Assembly (NCBI RefSeq): GCF_905220415.1
Contig: NC_059567.1
Location: forward strand, 1,860,001-1,924,000
Reading direction: 5' to 3'
DNA: 64,000 nt
DNA from: Colias croceus
Lineage: Eukaryota > Arthropoda > Insecta > Lepidoptera > Pieridae
The position numbers were made by a program, and so were the translations under genes. The notes below the pieces were generated by a model. It was given only the letters and a program-made list of their open reading frames with translations, ran no database searches and had not been told where the DNA came from. Of the stretch, positions 11,096 to 22,250 are shown piece after piece. Numbering within the stretch: position 1 is the stretch's first letter; each line of letters starts with the position of its first letter.

Positions 11096-11308
11096 ATGAC
11101 TTTCTTTCGCGCTCGGTACCACAAACTAAGCATGTTTGTGGTACGTGGCCCGCGTCACTTGACCCCCCGCGAGTTCCCCTCCGTTGCTATGCGAAAATAC
11201 ATTCGTTGCTCTACTGTAGGAAAAATTGTAATACTGTGGCCTGGGCGTTATAACACGTCCAGGGAGTTCCTGAGTGCCGATATCACCATCTTGAGGAAAA
11301 GCTTCTAA
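11096..11308 (+). CDS. Conserved 70-codon frame in H2, unknown
   Basis: A frame antisense to the Helitron and richer in GC than its surroundings. It starts with ATG and ends with TAA right after the segment ILRKSF. Equivalent frames with the same length, start and stop occur in H4 (55318-55530) and H3 (62217-62429). Differences are few, for example RCSTVG here against RRPTVG there. I do not recognise it: no signal peptide, membrane segment or known motif. It may be a captured piece of a host gene, or a GC-rich Helitron segment that stays open by chance. Confidence 0.3.
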   Translation: MTFFRARYHKLSMFVVRGPRHLTPREFPSVAMRKYIRCSTVGKIVILWPGRYNTSREFLSADITILRKSF

Positions 11309-12288
11309 TGTCGATTTAAAACTGCATACATACGAATTAACCTGTTAAATATTGATTTCTTGTATTCCACTATTCGTTGTAGTCGAATACAAAATATATT
11401 TAAACAAACTTAGGTTGGCCTTCAGGCAAAAGGGATCCTATCAAATGGTAAACTTGACCTTGTATCTTAAAAGTAAGCATGAAAGGACCTTCTGATAATT
11501 ATTGAGCACCAAAGGATCATTTGAAACGCACTACTATAAGAGCGAATATTGTCTAATAACAGTTTAGATTGCACAGTATGTTCCTCTAAAAGTAGTGATT
11601 TCAAAGGTTCCGGTGTATCTTCAAACGAAAGCCGTCTCCTTACTCCACTTTAAAGCATGTAAAGCATGCAAAGAACATACTACGTTAATATCGCCTATAC
11701 AGAAGATGATCTGTAATAAATTGTGAGGTTATAAGCAAACCCACTTTTATATTTGTCGGACCACACCACCGAATTCGTAGATTGTTTACCTCTAAGTCAT
11801 CAAGACTATGACGAAATCGTCTGCAGTAAGACGGGCCTCTCGCTATTCGTCCGTTTTCAGAGACTGAATAATTTCAATTCTTAATCTTTCATTAAACAAA
11901 TATTAATCGTTCTTGTCTCAAATAATTGTAATATTCGCGTCCCTACTCTAGTCATTGCTTATGCTCATGTTCATCTTCAAGAGATCGAATAATATTATGA
12001 TGCACCCTATCATTTGTCAAACGGTCTTCATATTGAGTAAAGTTTCAGATTCTCGAGATAAAATATGACTGTCGTGATCAGTAGTGAGACGTAATTCCCT
12101 CTCAGTGAGGGTTTCGGTCTAACGGGATAATAGGGGAAACCGGGTTTGTTTGTCTCACGGGTTGGTTGTCACAGCGGTCTTAACACAAAACTGAACTATC
12201 GAATAAGTCTGTTGAAAAGCGTGGCAAAAGCGATACAGTGACAACGCTGTCCCCACTTCGCGTCAGACCGCCCCGATCTGCCGTGAGG

Positions 12289-12539
12289 CCGCCTTTTTTT
12301 AGTGGGGAAATCTTCTGGAAGTGGGTTAGGTTTTGTATATGTCTATTATTTGTTTTATTTATTATTATTAAACATCTTGCATAGATTTCCCCACTAACGA
12401 ACGACGACGAACGACGAACCCACGGCCTCCGGGGAAGAGGCCGTGGGTTATGTCGGATTCCTACCGACCAAAACCCCACTGTGTTCCGTCGAGCCGCATC
12501 AACGACAGGGCCACGGGTATGTGTAGAATTCATCCGTGA
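12289..12539. mobile_element. 251-bp structured insertion with 11-bp target duplication
   Basis: Flanked by the direct repeat CTGCCGTGAGG (12278-12288 and 12540-12550). H3 has a single copy near 61103-61113, the empty site. Inside is a 13-bp perfect hairpin (12417-12429 with 12437-12449, AACCCACGGCCTC) and a 13-bp inverted repeat (AGTGGGGAAATCT at 12301, complement at 12383-12395). A run of seven T near its left end would be a short A-tail on the minus strand. It is probably a retroposed small structured RNA or SINE; I do not recognise the parent. Confidence 0.6.
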
Positions 12540-12644
12540 CTGCCGTGAGGGCCTCACAAGTGTTTATAGTTTTCGCACAGATTTTTAATGATGACCGAAT
12601 ATGGTCCTCATAACATCACCATCAGAAAAAAGGAAGTGAGTCAA

Positions 12645-14571
12645 CCTAAGAGCAATTAACCTATAGAGTACTTGTATCGAGCGTATACAATTTACATATA
12701 TTTGTTTCTCTCTATCTAAAGAAAACGTCGTATGAAAGAATGAGACAGCTATAGACAACAAGCTACGTTTCAACATAGTCATGGCACCATTTTTACTATA
12801 GGTACGTATTTAGATAGATAGAAGGTGATAGTGATGGGATGTGCTTCAATCGATAAAATCGTGAATGTATTTTGCATTTACGGTTTCGTGAAATAATAAA
12901 TAATAAAAAAAACAAAACTTATAATTAATTTCAGTTGAATACATTATTTGTTTAATCCTACGTATATAATAAATGCGAAATTATGTGAGAAGGGATGTTA
13001 CTCTTTCACTGCGGAACCGATTACAATGAAATTTTGTACATACACACATAGGTTAGGTTTTATCCCGGAAATCCCACGTGAACGGGAACTGTGCAGGATT
13101 TTCTTTAAAAACGCGGGCGGAAAGTTAGTACATTATAAAAGAAATTTTAAAACTTGAAATGTAATTTAAAATAAAGAAGGAAATGATGATAAAGTTAAAG
13201 GAGTGAGGAGAAAGGCACAGTCAGCATGAAGGAATCATGCAGCATTTTAACAAGTTAATAAAAGGACAGTCTTAATGAAAACATTTTCCTAACATCCTAC
13301 TAATAAATCGAAAGTTTGTGAGGATGGATGTTTGTTACTCTTTCACGCGAATACTACTAAACCGATTACAATGAAATTTGGAAAAAATACTTTTGATCCC
13401 GTAAATCCAACAGGAATGGGAACTATGCGGGTTTTTCTTTGAAAACGCATGTATATTAAGTATGTATTTCAATAGTAGTTTCTCATCTATGAGAACTGTC
13501 ATTTAATCAACCGTTTAATTTTCACATAGTTACACATTTAAAGTAACTTATGTGTAAAAAATTTCAAAATAAAAATTCACTCTCTTTAATCAAATGTATT
13601 TATTATCTAACTACAGGAACAAAAAAAAACGTAAGCGTAAGATTGCACAATTCTTCTAGAGTATCCATCTTGATAACACGCAGGCTCGAAATGCAGTGAA
13701 CACAATATAGCAAATTGTGGCGGCGTCCAATCAACTCATGTCTCATGTTTTATACCCATTTTTTATTTAGCTCTGGAAATCTAAAACAAAATGAATTTAT
13801 TAATAATCTGAAAGAGAAATTAATAAACAACAAACGAAAACTAAAACACATAGTGCAAATAAAACAACCACGTGGTATGTTTTATTTTCCTGCGGTAAAA
13901 AATTTACATCTATTATTTGCAACAACAACTACATATAAATCTGATTTATGAAACAAAATAAATAAATCAACGTTAATATGAAATAGATTTTTTGTCATAA
14001 ATCGATAATATACGCTAGATGTGTTACAACACTACGGTGGTAAACAAAATGCCAAACGTGATATTATTGTGACGTTTTTTAAAAATTATTTCATTATTTT
14101 ATATTCCACAACCCCATAAAGTGGGTAAATGTTACAGTTACAACATAAAATTACAAAAAAGCGCTTGATAAAACCTTCAAATAGGTTTAAAACATAAATA
14201 TTTATCAATTTGCTGAAAATCACTTACCGATGGAAAGATATTTTTACATTGTTTTTATCCAAAACTCCCATTCGACTAGTGATAGCCGGTTGCTAAACAT
14301 ACAATAGTTATTTTAGCACACTGACAAATAAAAAGAAACACTGTACACTTTATATTTTCTAAATATTTCGTTAAAAACACTTGACGCACTAAGCCCACCA
14401 GCTGGTTGGAAAACAAACTGACTGCCGGCGCGCTACGTTTGAAGACAGTGCAGATACTCTATCGCTATCTCAATCTGGCTTATGCTGTTATTGACTAAGA
14501 GTAAGTAGATTAGAAAATATGTATTTTGTTCTGTCTTAATATAAGAACTCTATAGGTTAATTGCTCTTAGG
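12645..14571. mobile_element. Decayed DNA element with diverged inverted ends, inside H2
   Basis: A 25-bp perfect inverted repeat (12645-12669 and 14547-14571, CCTAAGAGCAATTAACC core) continues inward with weaker similarity for perhaps 100 bp. The related Helitron H3 lacks this stretch. The inside has no transposase frame. It holds fragments of small Helitrons at 12955-13133 (3' end mutated to TTAG) and 13290-13450, and otherwise AT-rich sequence with nothing recognisable. Confidence 0.45.
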
Positions 14572-15125
14572 AGTCAACCATAAAAGATATACATTTATGA
14601 TGTTGGGAGATATTTTTTATATAATAAGGAGAATATTTCTTTCATACAATATGATTTCTGTGTAGCTTTAACTCTACTTTTACTGCTCTGCTCAGGAATA
14701 TGAAAAATAATTGTACCAAGTTTCGTTTAAATCCGTCGAGTAGTTTTTGTTTCTAAAACGGTTATACGGACAGACAGACGGACAAAAATTTTACTGTTTG
14801 CTTCTTTGGCATCAGTGTCGATCCCTAATCACCCCGTGATAGTTATTTAGGAAATATATTTCATGTACAGATTTAATATAAGTAAACATAATATATTTAG
14901 ATTCCAATTTCCATGTAACGTTAAATTCGACTATAGAATAACTAACAGACAACGCAGGTTACTCTCGTTTCCATAAGTTGAGGCGGCTACATATTCGGTC
15001 CTCATAACATCACTTTTAGTGAACGAAACGACAGCGCGGTTTAATTCGATGCCAACACCATAAGAAAAAAGGAAATATTTTTAACTGTGAAAAAATATTA
15101 TGATTTACTATTAACACTATTTTAA

Positions 15126-15441
15126 TCTTAGATACACATAATAAATCTGTAGAAGGGTTAATTATGTACATTGAAAATATTGAAAAAATAAATAGCAGGG
15201 GGTGTTACTGGATCGATACCAAACCCAAATATGTGATTAAAAAAATTTTTGTCTGTCTGTCTGTCTGTATGTGAAGGCATCACGTGAAAACTAACGGTTC
15301 GATTTCGATGAAACTTGGTATAATTAGATATACCTTATTATCCTGGGCATAAAATAGGATACTTTTTATCCCGGAAAAATACGTAGAAAAAAAACTAAAT
15401 CTTAATTTTTCCGCGCGGACGGAGTCGCGGGCGGAAGCTAG
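15126..15441 (+). mobile_element. Nested 316-bp Helitron
   Basis: It starts TCTTAGATACACATAATAAA after an A and ends GCGCGGACGGAGTCGCGGGC...AAGCTAG before a T. It contains a (GTCT)n tract and the phrase cggttcgatttcgatgaaac. H3 lacks it at the corresponding place. It lies opposite to its host H2 and is non-coding. Confidence 0.75.
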
Positions 15442-16553
15442 TATTTAAAATATATGGCTGTGAGTGTGTAAAAATAAATCCAGCTAGTTTCACATCACAC
15501 TTATGTTTATAATTAGCTATACAACATGAAAATATACATATTAATTACCAAGCAATAATCATACAGGTAAATACTGAAGAAAAGTATTAACAGTCAAAGT
15601 TTATTTTTACTAACATTTAACAACATGTAAATGATGAAGAAATAATAATTATCAACGAACTAACCTTTTCTATAATACTTAACACAGCACATTTTTTAAA
15701 TTATCTTGCTCAACTCTGCTCAAAAATTTGAGGGTTTTGTTGAAACTTTAATGTGTCAAAACTATGATATATCTAAACTACGATACAACTTGCATGCGGA
15801 AATGCTCATTACAATCAGTAAATTTAAAGAATAACTAACAACATACTATTCAATTTTATTGAGCTGATGAATATCTTTTGCCTGGAAGAGATCACCGCCG
15901 CCAAGCCGCCGCCTAATAAATATACTGTGTTTTCTTATAAAATCGTAACATAATTTCTTTTATCTACTAAATTTTAATAAATTTATAACTAAGTTCTTTT
16001 TATCTAAAAATGAGCTTGAGCTTATATTAGGCAAAAGTATACATTAACTTTTTATAATTTCAGGACCGCACCTTAAATGGGGCCTCGGAAAATATGCCTA
16101 AGGGTTATTAATAGAGAAATGATACACAACAAAGTTATGTTGGTTCCATTTTATTTATAAAATATAATGAAAATGGACAAATATAAAACATATTATGTAA
16201 AATGATTAAAAATAAATAAATGAAGCAACTACGATTCAAAGAAAACATCTTTTTCAGTGTGAAAATGCTCTAAGTAATCCTGGATGATGAGTATAATCAT
16301 GTACTCTCATCCCAGTACGGTCGGTACCTCGATAGCCATAACGATAAATATTATAATCAGATAACAGCAAAGTCAGAATAAAAATCATAACTTGTACAGT
16401 TGTGAGTGCAAAATTTATGTTTCATTTGGCAATAACATTTTTTTCGGTACTAAAACGTAGTAGTTTGATATATGGTTGGCCGCCCCTTCTCTCCTTCCTG
16501 AAAAATATCCTCCAAAATTACCCGAGATACTTCCAATGATTGAACCATACGTT

Positions 16554-16952
16554 GGACATTAACTTCAGTCAAAAATTGACGAAGCGGATGATAACTAATT
16601 TCCACTTATCCTCGCTGCCACTATCTTCATCATCAAATCATCAATTTTCAAGTGGTGTTGTAAAATTGTCAGCAGAAATAGTCTTCCAAAGGCGATATAA
16701 TTTTATGAACATTGAATCTGTAAATAAAAAAATCAAAAGTTAATTGTAAATCTATAAAAAAAGCTACTTACAAATAAAGTTTTATCAACAAACTACTGTT
16801 CCCAACGCACCTCAAAATCTTGTAAAAGTCAAAAAGAATTCATCATTTTATTATTTCATTCTAAAAGTGTAATAAAATACTTTATAAAACTAATAAAAAA
16901 CATGAATTGCTATCATTATAAAAAATAAATACCTATAAAAGTAGCAACTTAC
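16554..16952 (-). pseudogene. Captured exon fragment with intron in H2
   Basis: On the minus strand a segment ending in ACAAAAG is followed by a GTAAGT donor (16952). A polypyrimidine/ACAG acceptor lies at 16718, and an exon-like segment starts at 16717. The intron is about 235 bp. The equivalent structure occurs in H1 (25439-25836) and H4 (53709-54110). Frames are broken, with tandem TGA codons after a segment reading ..LEN. I do not recognise the source protein. Confidence 0.45.
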
Positions 16953-17057
16953 CTTTTGTAGGTACCTATGCTGAAAATTCACAAAACACGAAGATTGAAT
17001 TTGATATTTTTGGTTTTATGACATTCAAATGCTTTATAAAATATAAATTTATAAATA

Positions 17058-17152
17058 ATAAATTTATAAAGAATAGAAACATTCGATCACGAAATTATGC
17101 GGGTTCGAGTCCCGCCTCGTGATCGAATTTTTTCTATTCTTTATAAATTTAT
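17058..17152. repeat. Long palindrome with tRNA T-arm-like core
   Basis: A 22-bp outer inverted repeat (17058-17079 with 17131-17152) encloses an 11-bp stem TTCGATCACGA/TCGTGATCGAA (17082-17092, 17117-17127). At its tip a 5-bp stem with the 7-base loop TTCGAGT (17099-17115) matches the canonical T-arm of a tRNA. D and anticodon arms are absent, so this is not a tRNA gene. Confidence 0.7.
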
Positions 17153-17898
17153 AAAACACGAAGATTTTAAAAATGTAACCAATGAACACAATCAATGTTA
17201 GATTAATTGTAATGGTGTCTAGTTTGACTTAAAATAATAAACATCTACCTACCCTCACTTTTAAAAATGTAGTATATTCACACGAAATATAAGCGCACCT
17301 TATAGGGAATGGAAGATATGGGTTAAAGAGATAAATAAATAACATGATTATATTTAAATTATTAATTTTCAACAGTATGTTCAGTAGTGATAACATGTAA
17401 ATTGATTTGATTTTTACGAAATCTCATAGATGGCGCTGTTTCAAATTTGTCTTTATACTACTAAATTCATTAAACTGTTTCTCTGCCCAAATTACGTAAA
17501 TGACATTGTTTTTATTTTGTAAAGCTAGATAATAGCATGGCTTACTCGAAACCAACATTTAAATATGAGTCTTTAGATTGTACGCTGTCGTAGTACACGG
17601 AATATGTAAGAAAAATAAAGGTTCACAGCTCCTCCCCCGAAGGTGATATCATGATAATATGTTTAAACTATCCTCACCCGACCTCTAAGGAATATTCATG
17701 CAAAATTTGAAGTAAATCTATGCAGTACTTTCTGAGATTAGCTCGGTCAAACATACAGACAAACAGACAAACAGATAAACAGACAAACAGACAAACAGAC
17801 AAAAATTCTAAAAACTATGTTTTTGGCTTCTATATCGATTATAGATCATGGATTATGTATTCTTTTAAAAAAATATTCAATGTACAGTTTTGACTTTC

Positions 17899-20841
17899 CT
17901 ACGATTTTATTATATGTATAGATTTAAAAGCGTTCAAATTTTGAGCACTTCTGACATTTGCTGGGAGAGAGTTCCATAATTGAACCGCACGAACTGCAAA
18001 AGAATTGTGAAAGAATTTTGTTTTGTGAGCCGGAATCAGTAGTAAAAGGTTAGTAGAGGAGCGTAGATTACTCGAGCTCAAGTATTTGAATTTCTCTCGA
18101 AAATAGCTTGGAGCTTTTGGATCAAACAACACACAGTACAGGAGATGAAGGATATGGGAGTTTCGCCTCAGTCGGATAGGTAGCCATTTCAGCCTCTTAC
18201 GGAAGTCGGAGACGTGATCAAATTTTCTCAAACCAAAGATAAATCGGATGCAGAAGTTTTGGAGTCTTTCAAGCCTATCCAACTGGGCTTCAGAAAGGTC
18301 AAGGTAGGATGTATCAGCATAGTCAAGGTGGGATAGGAGAAGGGAATGAGCAAGCGCTAACTTTGTCGGAATGGGTAGAAGATTACGCAGTCGTCGCAAA
18401 GCCCCAGCGGAGGCAAACAGCTTCCTGCTCACTTCTTTTAATTGAGGATCCCAAGACAATGTTTGGTCAATATATATGCCGAGATCCTTGACGATTTTAC
18501 TGTAGGGGAGTTGAGTGCCACACAAATGAACTGTAGGAAGCGAAACCCAGTCAACCTTCGCGATTAGCGATGGGCTACCAACAATGATGACTTGTGTTTT
18601 TAGTGGATTAACTTTCAATCCGAACTGGTTGCTCCACTCAACGACAGAGTTCAAGTCATTATTCATCGTTTGAATAGCGTTCGGCAACTCAGCAAGAGTT
18701 GACTGGATATAGATTTGGACATCGTCGGCATACATGTGGTAGAGAGAAGATAAGGATTTCGAGATAGAATTAATGAAAATAGTGAAAAGGAGTGGAGACA
18801 AAACGCCACCTTGAGGGACACCAGATTGAATATCACACCATGACGAGGTGACATCATCGCTGTGAATCCTTTGCCGGCGTCCACCTAGATAACTATGAAA
18901 CCAATCAATACTAGTTGGAGATATGTTAAGTGAACGAAGCAGACTCACAAGGACATCGAAGTCAACGGAACTGAAGGCGTTACTAAAATCCAGTAACGTA
19001 AGCAATGTGAGCTGCTTGTTGTCCATGCCAAATCTAATGTCATCAGTGACTTTAGTGAGAGCAGTAGTCGTACCATGACCAGGACGAAAGCCGGACTGGA
19101 GAGGATTCAATAAGTTGTTCTTATTAAGGAATATGCTTAATTGATTATGTACTAACTTTTCCAGGACTTTGGACAGGAATGGCAAAATGGAGATAGGTCG
19201 GAAATCGGAAAAAGAAGAAGGATTAGGTTTTTTTGGGAGAGGAATAATATTAGCCCTTTTCCAGGCCGTGGGGAAGGTACCCGTGGAAATGGAATGGTTT
19301 AAAATGTGGGTAATGACAGGAACGACTATGTCGAGGATAGGTAGGATCATGCTACGACCAATACAATCACTCCCAACAGCATTAGATGACAAAGACATGA
19401 TATTCTTCTTAACATCACAGCTAGTAAATTGATTCAGACAGAACGGAGGAAAATTAGGAGTTGGAATAGAAGAAAGCGTGTTAATAGTCATAACTTTAAT
19501 AGTGTTATCAAAATGAGGAGTTCCAGCAAAAAGTTGGTTGAGTAATTCAATATTAAAATTTTTGAAATCAGCTTTGGGATCTTTACAGCCAACTCCTAAG
19601 GTTTTTAAGAACTTCCAAACTTTAGCAGGGTCGCCGTTCTCGACCGACGAGTGAATGTGGCGTCTTTGTGCATCTCTACAACAAGTATTACAACGATTCC
19701 GAATCTTAGTGTACTTCTCCCTGTTCGCGTCGTTACATTTTAGTTTGAGTTTGGTTTTGGCTCTAGACTTCTGTTGCAAAAGTGATTTCAGATCATCCGT
19801 TAACCAAGGCGCTGGAAGGTGTTTTAGTTTTACCGGCCTAAGTGGCGCATGCTTGTCGTACAGATCGGTAACAAGTGATGAGAATAGTTCAGCCATAGTA
19901 TCAACATTGTCCTGAGAATAAATGATAGACCAGTCGATATCTTGAGCATCACGACACAAGCGATCAACATCCACTCCGGCAAAGTTGCGTCGCAAGGAGA
20001 TCTTGGGTTTGTGTTTAGGAGGACGGATATTATAGAAGATATAGATGAGGTCATGATGGGAAAATGCATTGGCAGCATATTGACCATGCTGAAGGACAAG
20101 GTTAGGAGAGGAGACAATAATGAGGTCAAGAAGTGAAGGAGTGCAGTTAGGTAAAGTATGAGTTGGATTAAGAGGAAGAAGGTGTAAATTTGCTGACTCA
20201 ATAATAGTTTTAAGAGTCTTGGCTCGGGAATCGTTTTTGACGATGCAGGTGTTGAAGTCACCCATAAATAGGGAGTGTTCATAAATAGGAATTAGTTGAT
20301 CAAGGATAGATTCAAATGAGTGAAAGTAGTTAACGGAAAGGGAGGGGCTATAGAACACACCAAGCAGGAGCTTGGTGTGGCGTAAGGTAACTTCAATGAT
20401 AAGATGTTCGGCAGCATCGGGGGGTGGAGGCTGGGGGGAGAGGCTTATAATTTTGTAAGTGAGATGGGACCTTAAATAAATCGCGACACCGCCACCAGCC
20501 TTGCCGATCCGATCATTTCGTATCAGGTTATAACCAGGAAGGGAATAGCAGGAAGAAGGAAGACAGGGTTTGAGCCAAGACTCGGATATAAGTAAAGCGT
20601 GCATGTTGACGGAATCAAAAGTTGCTAACAAGTCAGGAAAATGTGCTGGGACACTTTGCGCATTGATATGAACCGCATTAAATATTTTGGAATCATTAGA
20701 GAAACTGTTTGATAGGAGATTGTTTAGAGGAGTAAAGGAGGAAGTACTGTGGAAGCTGTCCTCACTACCAAGATCTTCAGAGGAGAAAGACAGATAATTA
20801 ACATTACTAGATGTGCTATCGTTCAACATATTGATTTGCAA
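17899..20841 (-). CDS. LINE-B ORF2: endonuclease and reverse transcriptase, C-terminus interrupted
   Basis: A 980-residue frame of a CR1/jockey-superfamily LINE. A ~50-residue serine-rich lead precedes the AP-like endonuclease (N60, E87 in ISESWL, GDFN 194-197, closing motif SHHDLI at 261-266 in place of SDH). The RT lies at about 535-790: FRPISILP, QSGFRPGHG, D618 in LLDFSNAF, SGVPQGGV and YADD 704-707. The frame looks undamaged up to FK at residues 973-974. The last six codons and the stop come from the 5' end of Helitron H2, and the natural ending lies at 10742-10777. So the protein is full-length except for an altered tail of about a dozen residues. It is unlike LINE-A at the sequence level and belongs to another family. 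Confidence 0.92.
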   Translation of the reverse strand: MQINMLNDSTSSNVNYLSFSSEDLGSEDSFHSTSSFTPLNNLLSNSFSNDSKIFNAVHINAQSVPAHFPDLLATFDSVNMHALLISESWLKPCLPSSCYSLPGYNLIRNDRIGKAGGGVAIYLRSHLTYKIISLSPQPPPPDAAEHLIIEVTLRHTKLLLGVFYSPSLSVNYFHSFESILDQLIPIYEHSLFMGDFNTCIVKNDSRAKTLKTIIESANLHLLPLNPTHTLPNCTPSLLDLIIVSSPNLVLQHGQYAANAFSHHDLIYIFYNIRPPKHKPKISLRRNFAGVDVDRLCRDAQDIDWSIIYSQDNVDTMAELFSSLVTDLYDKHAPLRPVKLKHLPAPWLTDDLKSLLQQKSRAKTKLKLKCNDANREKYTKIRNRCNTCCRDAQRRHIHSSVENGDPAKVWKFLKTLGVGCKDPKADFKNFNIELLNQLFAGTPHFDNTIKVMTINTLSSIPTPNFPPFCLNQFTSCDVKKNIMSLSSNAVGSDCIGRSMILPILDIVVPVITHILNHSISTGTFPTAWKRANIIPLPKKPNPSSFSDFRPISILPFLSKVLEKLVHNQLSIFLNKNNLLNPLQSGFRPGHGTTTALTKVTDDIRFGMDNKQLTLLTLLDFSNAFSSVDFDVLVSLLRSLNISPTSIDWFHSYLGGRRQRIHSDDVTSSWCDIQSGVPQGGVLSPLLFTIFINSISKSLSSLYHMYADDVQIYIQSTLAELPNAIQTMNNDLNSVVEWSNQFGLKVNPLKTQVIIVGSPSLIAKVDWVSLPTVHLCGTQLPYSKIVKDLGIYIDQTLSWDPQLKEVSRKLFASAGALRRLRNLLPIPTKLALAHSLLLSHLDYADTSYLDLSEAQLDRLERLQNFCIRFIFGLRKFDHVSDFRKRLKWLPIRLRRNSHILHLLYCVLFDPKAPSYFREKFKYLSSSNLRSSTNLLLLIPAHKTKFFHNSFAVRAVQLWNSLPANVRSAQNLNAFKSIHIIKS

Positions 20842-21439
20842 GATAATATTATATTCTATGCTATGTGTTTATAAGAATATATATAAATATATATATATAA
20901 ATACAATATACCTACTATATATATGTATAAAAATACTTATATAGATTCTATAAAATAAAATGTAAATAATACTAGTTAAAATAGATTAATAAATATTTTA
21001 AAATTTAAATAAAATGACAGTAATGTAATAAATAAAATATTAATTGAGATACAATAATTTCTATTGTGCTCAATGTAAAATTATTTTTATCAAAATAACT
21101 TAATTTAACTACACCCCAGCAATAAATTGAGTACTTAGATGAACGCATTTAAAATGTGTATAATTAATTATCCGAAACGCTTTGACAATTAATGACAGCT
21201 GACACTTAACATTGATTGACATGACATTGACACAAACCAAATATGATTTATTCAATAGTGACAAATGACAATAATATTAAAATTAAAAGTTGGTAAATTA
21301 ACATTTTGTTTACATAAAAGTGGGTAACAAGGTTTTAGCGTGAACAGAAAAGCAAGAAGTACGAAAACTAAGTGTTTGCAATTGTGACAAGGACTAAAAT
21401 CACATGACAGATTGACATGATATTTGCAAAACTTACATG
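20842..21439 (-). other. Spacer between LINE-B ORF1 and ORF2
   Basis: About 600 bp, AT-rich, with TATATA tracts near 20880-20925. Both flanking frames belong to LINE-B, so this is internal to the element. No motif is recognised. Confidence 0.5.
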
Positions 21440-22250
21440 TTACTTAGTTTGTTTAACTAACCTTCGTGACCTGGACGCTACTACACATTTAGAAGTTTTG
21501 GGATCATTATTAGATTGTTCATTAGGAACCACTTGCGTTGTGCCCGAAGTTGTGCACGGAATCAAGTCCAACTCCTTTAAGGAGGTTACACGTAACTTAT
21601 CACCGCTCTGTCCAATAATAAAAATGTTCCCGTCCCGTGTCCAGCACTTGTTTATGCCGAATCTCTTACGAGCAGCTATAAAAGTTTCATGGCGACTCTT
21701 AGTTAAAAATTCAGAAAGTGTAATGCCAGAGTTTTTTAAGTTAGATTTTTTGAACCAAATGCTATCTTTTATTTGCACATCACTGAATTTAATATAGGTC
21801 GGGGCTTGGAGTTTGAACCGTTGACTTCAGCTCGTCCCATTCTATGAACACGGCTGATGGAATCAGCAGAGATTTTTATGGCCGGCAGCTTGTCGGATAA
21901 AGTTTTCAAAACTAATGCATGAGTGTCTTCCTTCTTATCTTCATCAACACCATGGATCAGGAGCATTTTACGTCGAGAACGAGTTTCCTGGAGGTCATGA
22001 AGTTTGAAAAGAAGTTCAATTTCGGCTTGGATGTTTTTAAGCGATGACATAACAAAATTTCTGAAGAGTTCAAAATCCGTGGCCATATGTTTGTGGTAGC
22101 AGGAGAAGTGTTGTTCTGCAATTCCTTTTGAAACTCCTCCATCCTTGCATTGAAGTTTTCTGTCATCTGTGCCATAGTTTCTTTTAGTGAATCCATAGTG
22201 AGAGAAAGTTGATGTGAAATTTTAAATTTATGCGTGGTTAAAGGAGACAA
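21440..22250 (-). pseudogene. LINE-B ORF1, broken by two frameshifts
   Basis: Three overlapping minus-strand frames (22250-21957, 22086-21769, 21778-21440) form one protein of about 260 residues. The first has a helical, charged start (TENFNARMEEFQKEL). The second and third read like an L1-type RNA-binding ORF1: KMLLIHGVDED, ISRVHRMGR, then KDSIWFKKSNLKNSG and RFGINKCWTRDG. One-base shifts occur near 22085 (ACAAACATATGG) and near 21790 (CCTATATTAAAT). ORF1 proteins bind the element RNA; this copy cannot make one. Confidence 0.75.

Larger units (their letters stand above)
10778..17922 (-). mobile_element. Non-autonomous Helitron H2, 7145 bp, with nested insertions
   Basis: The minus-strand 5' end is TCTATACATATAATAAAATC at 17922, preceded by A. 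The 3' end is CGCGGACGAAGTCGCGGGC...CAGCTAG at 10778, followed by T. The bulged hairpin CGC(G)GAC/GTCGCG lies 10 bases before CTAG. There is no target duplication. The insertion site is inside the last codons of LINE-B ORF2. It shares its 5' half with H3/H4 and H1, and its 3' half with H3/H4. No Rep or helicase motif is present. Nested additions raise it to twice the length of its relatives. Confidence 0.85.

Noticed and set aside
17082..17127. Complete tRNA gene
   Set aside because: Only a T-arm and acceptor-like strand exist; the D arm and anticodon arm are missing.
21417..21797. 126-codon plus-strand frame over LINE-B ORF1
   Set aside because: It is the antisense shadow of the broken ORF1, which has recognisable RNA-binding segments on the minus strand.
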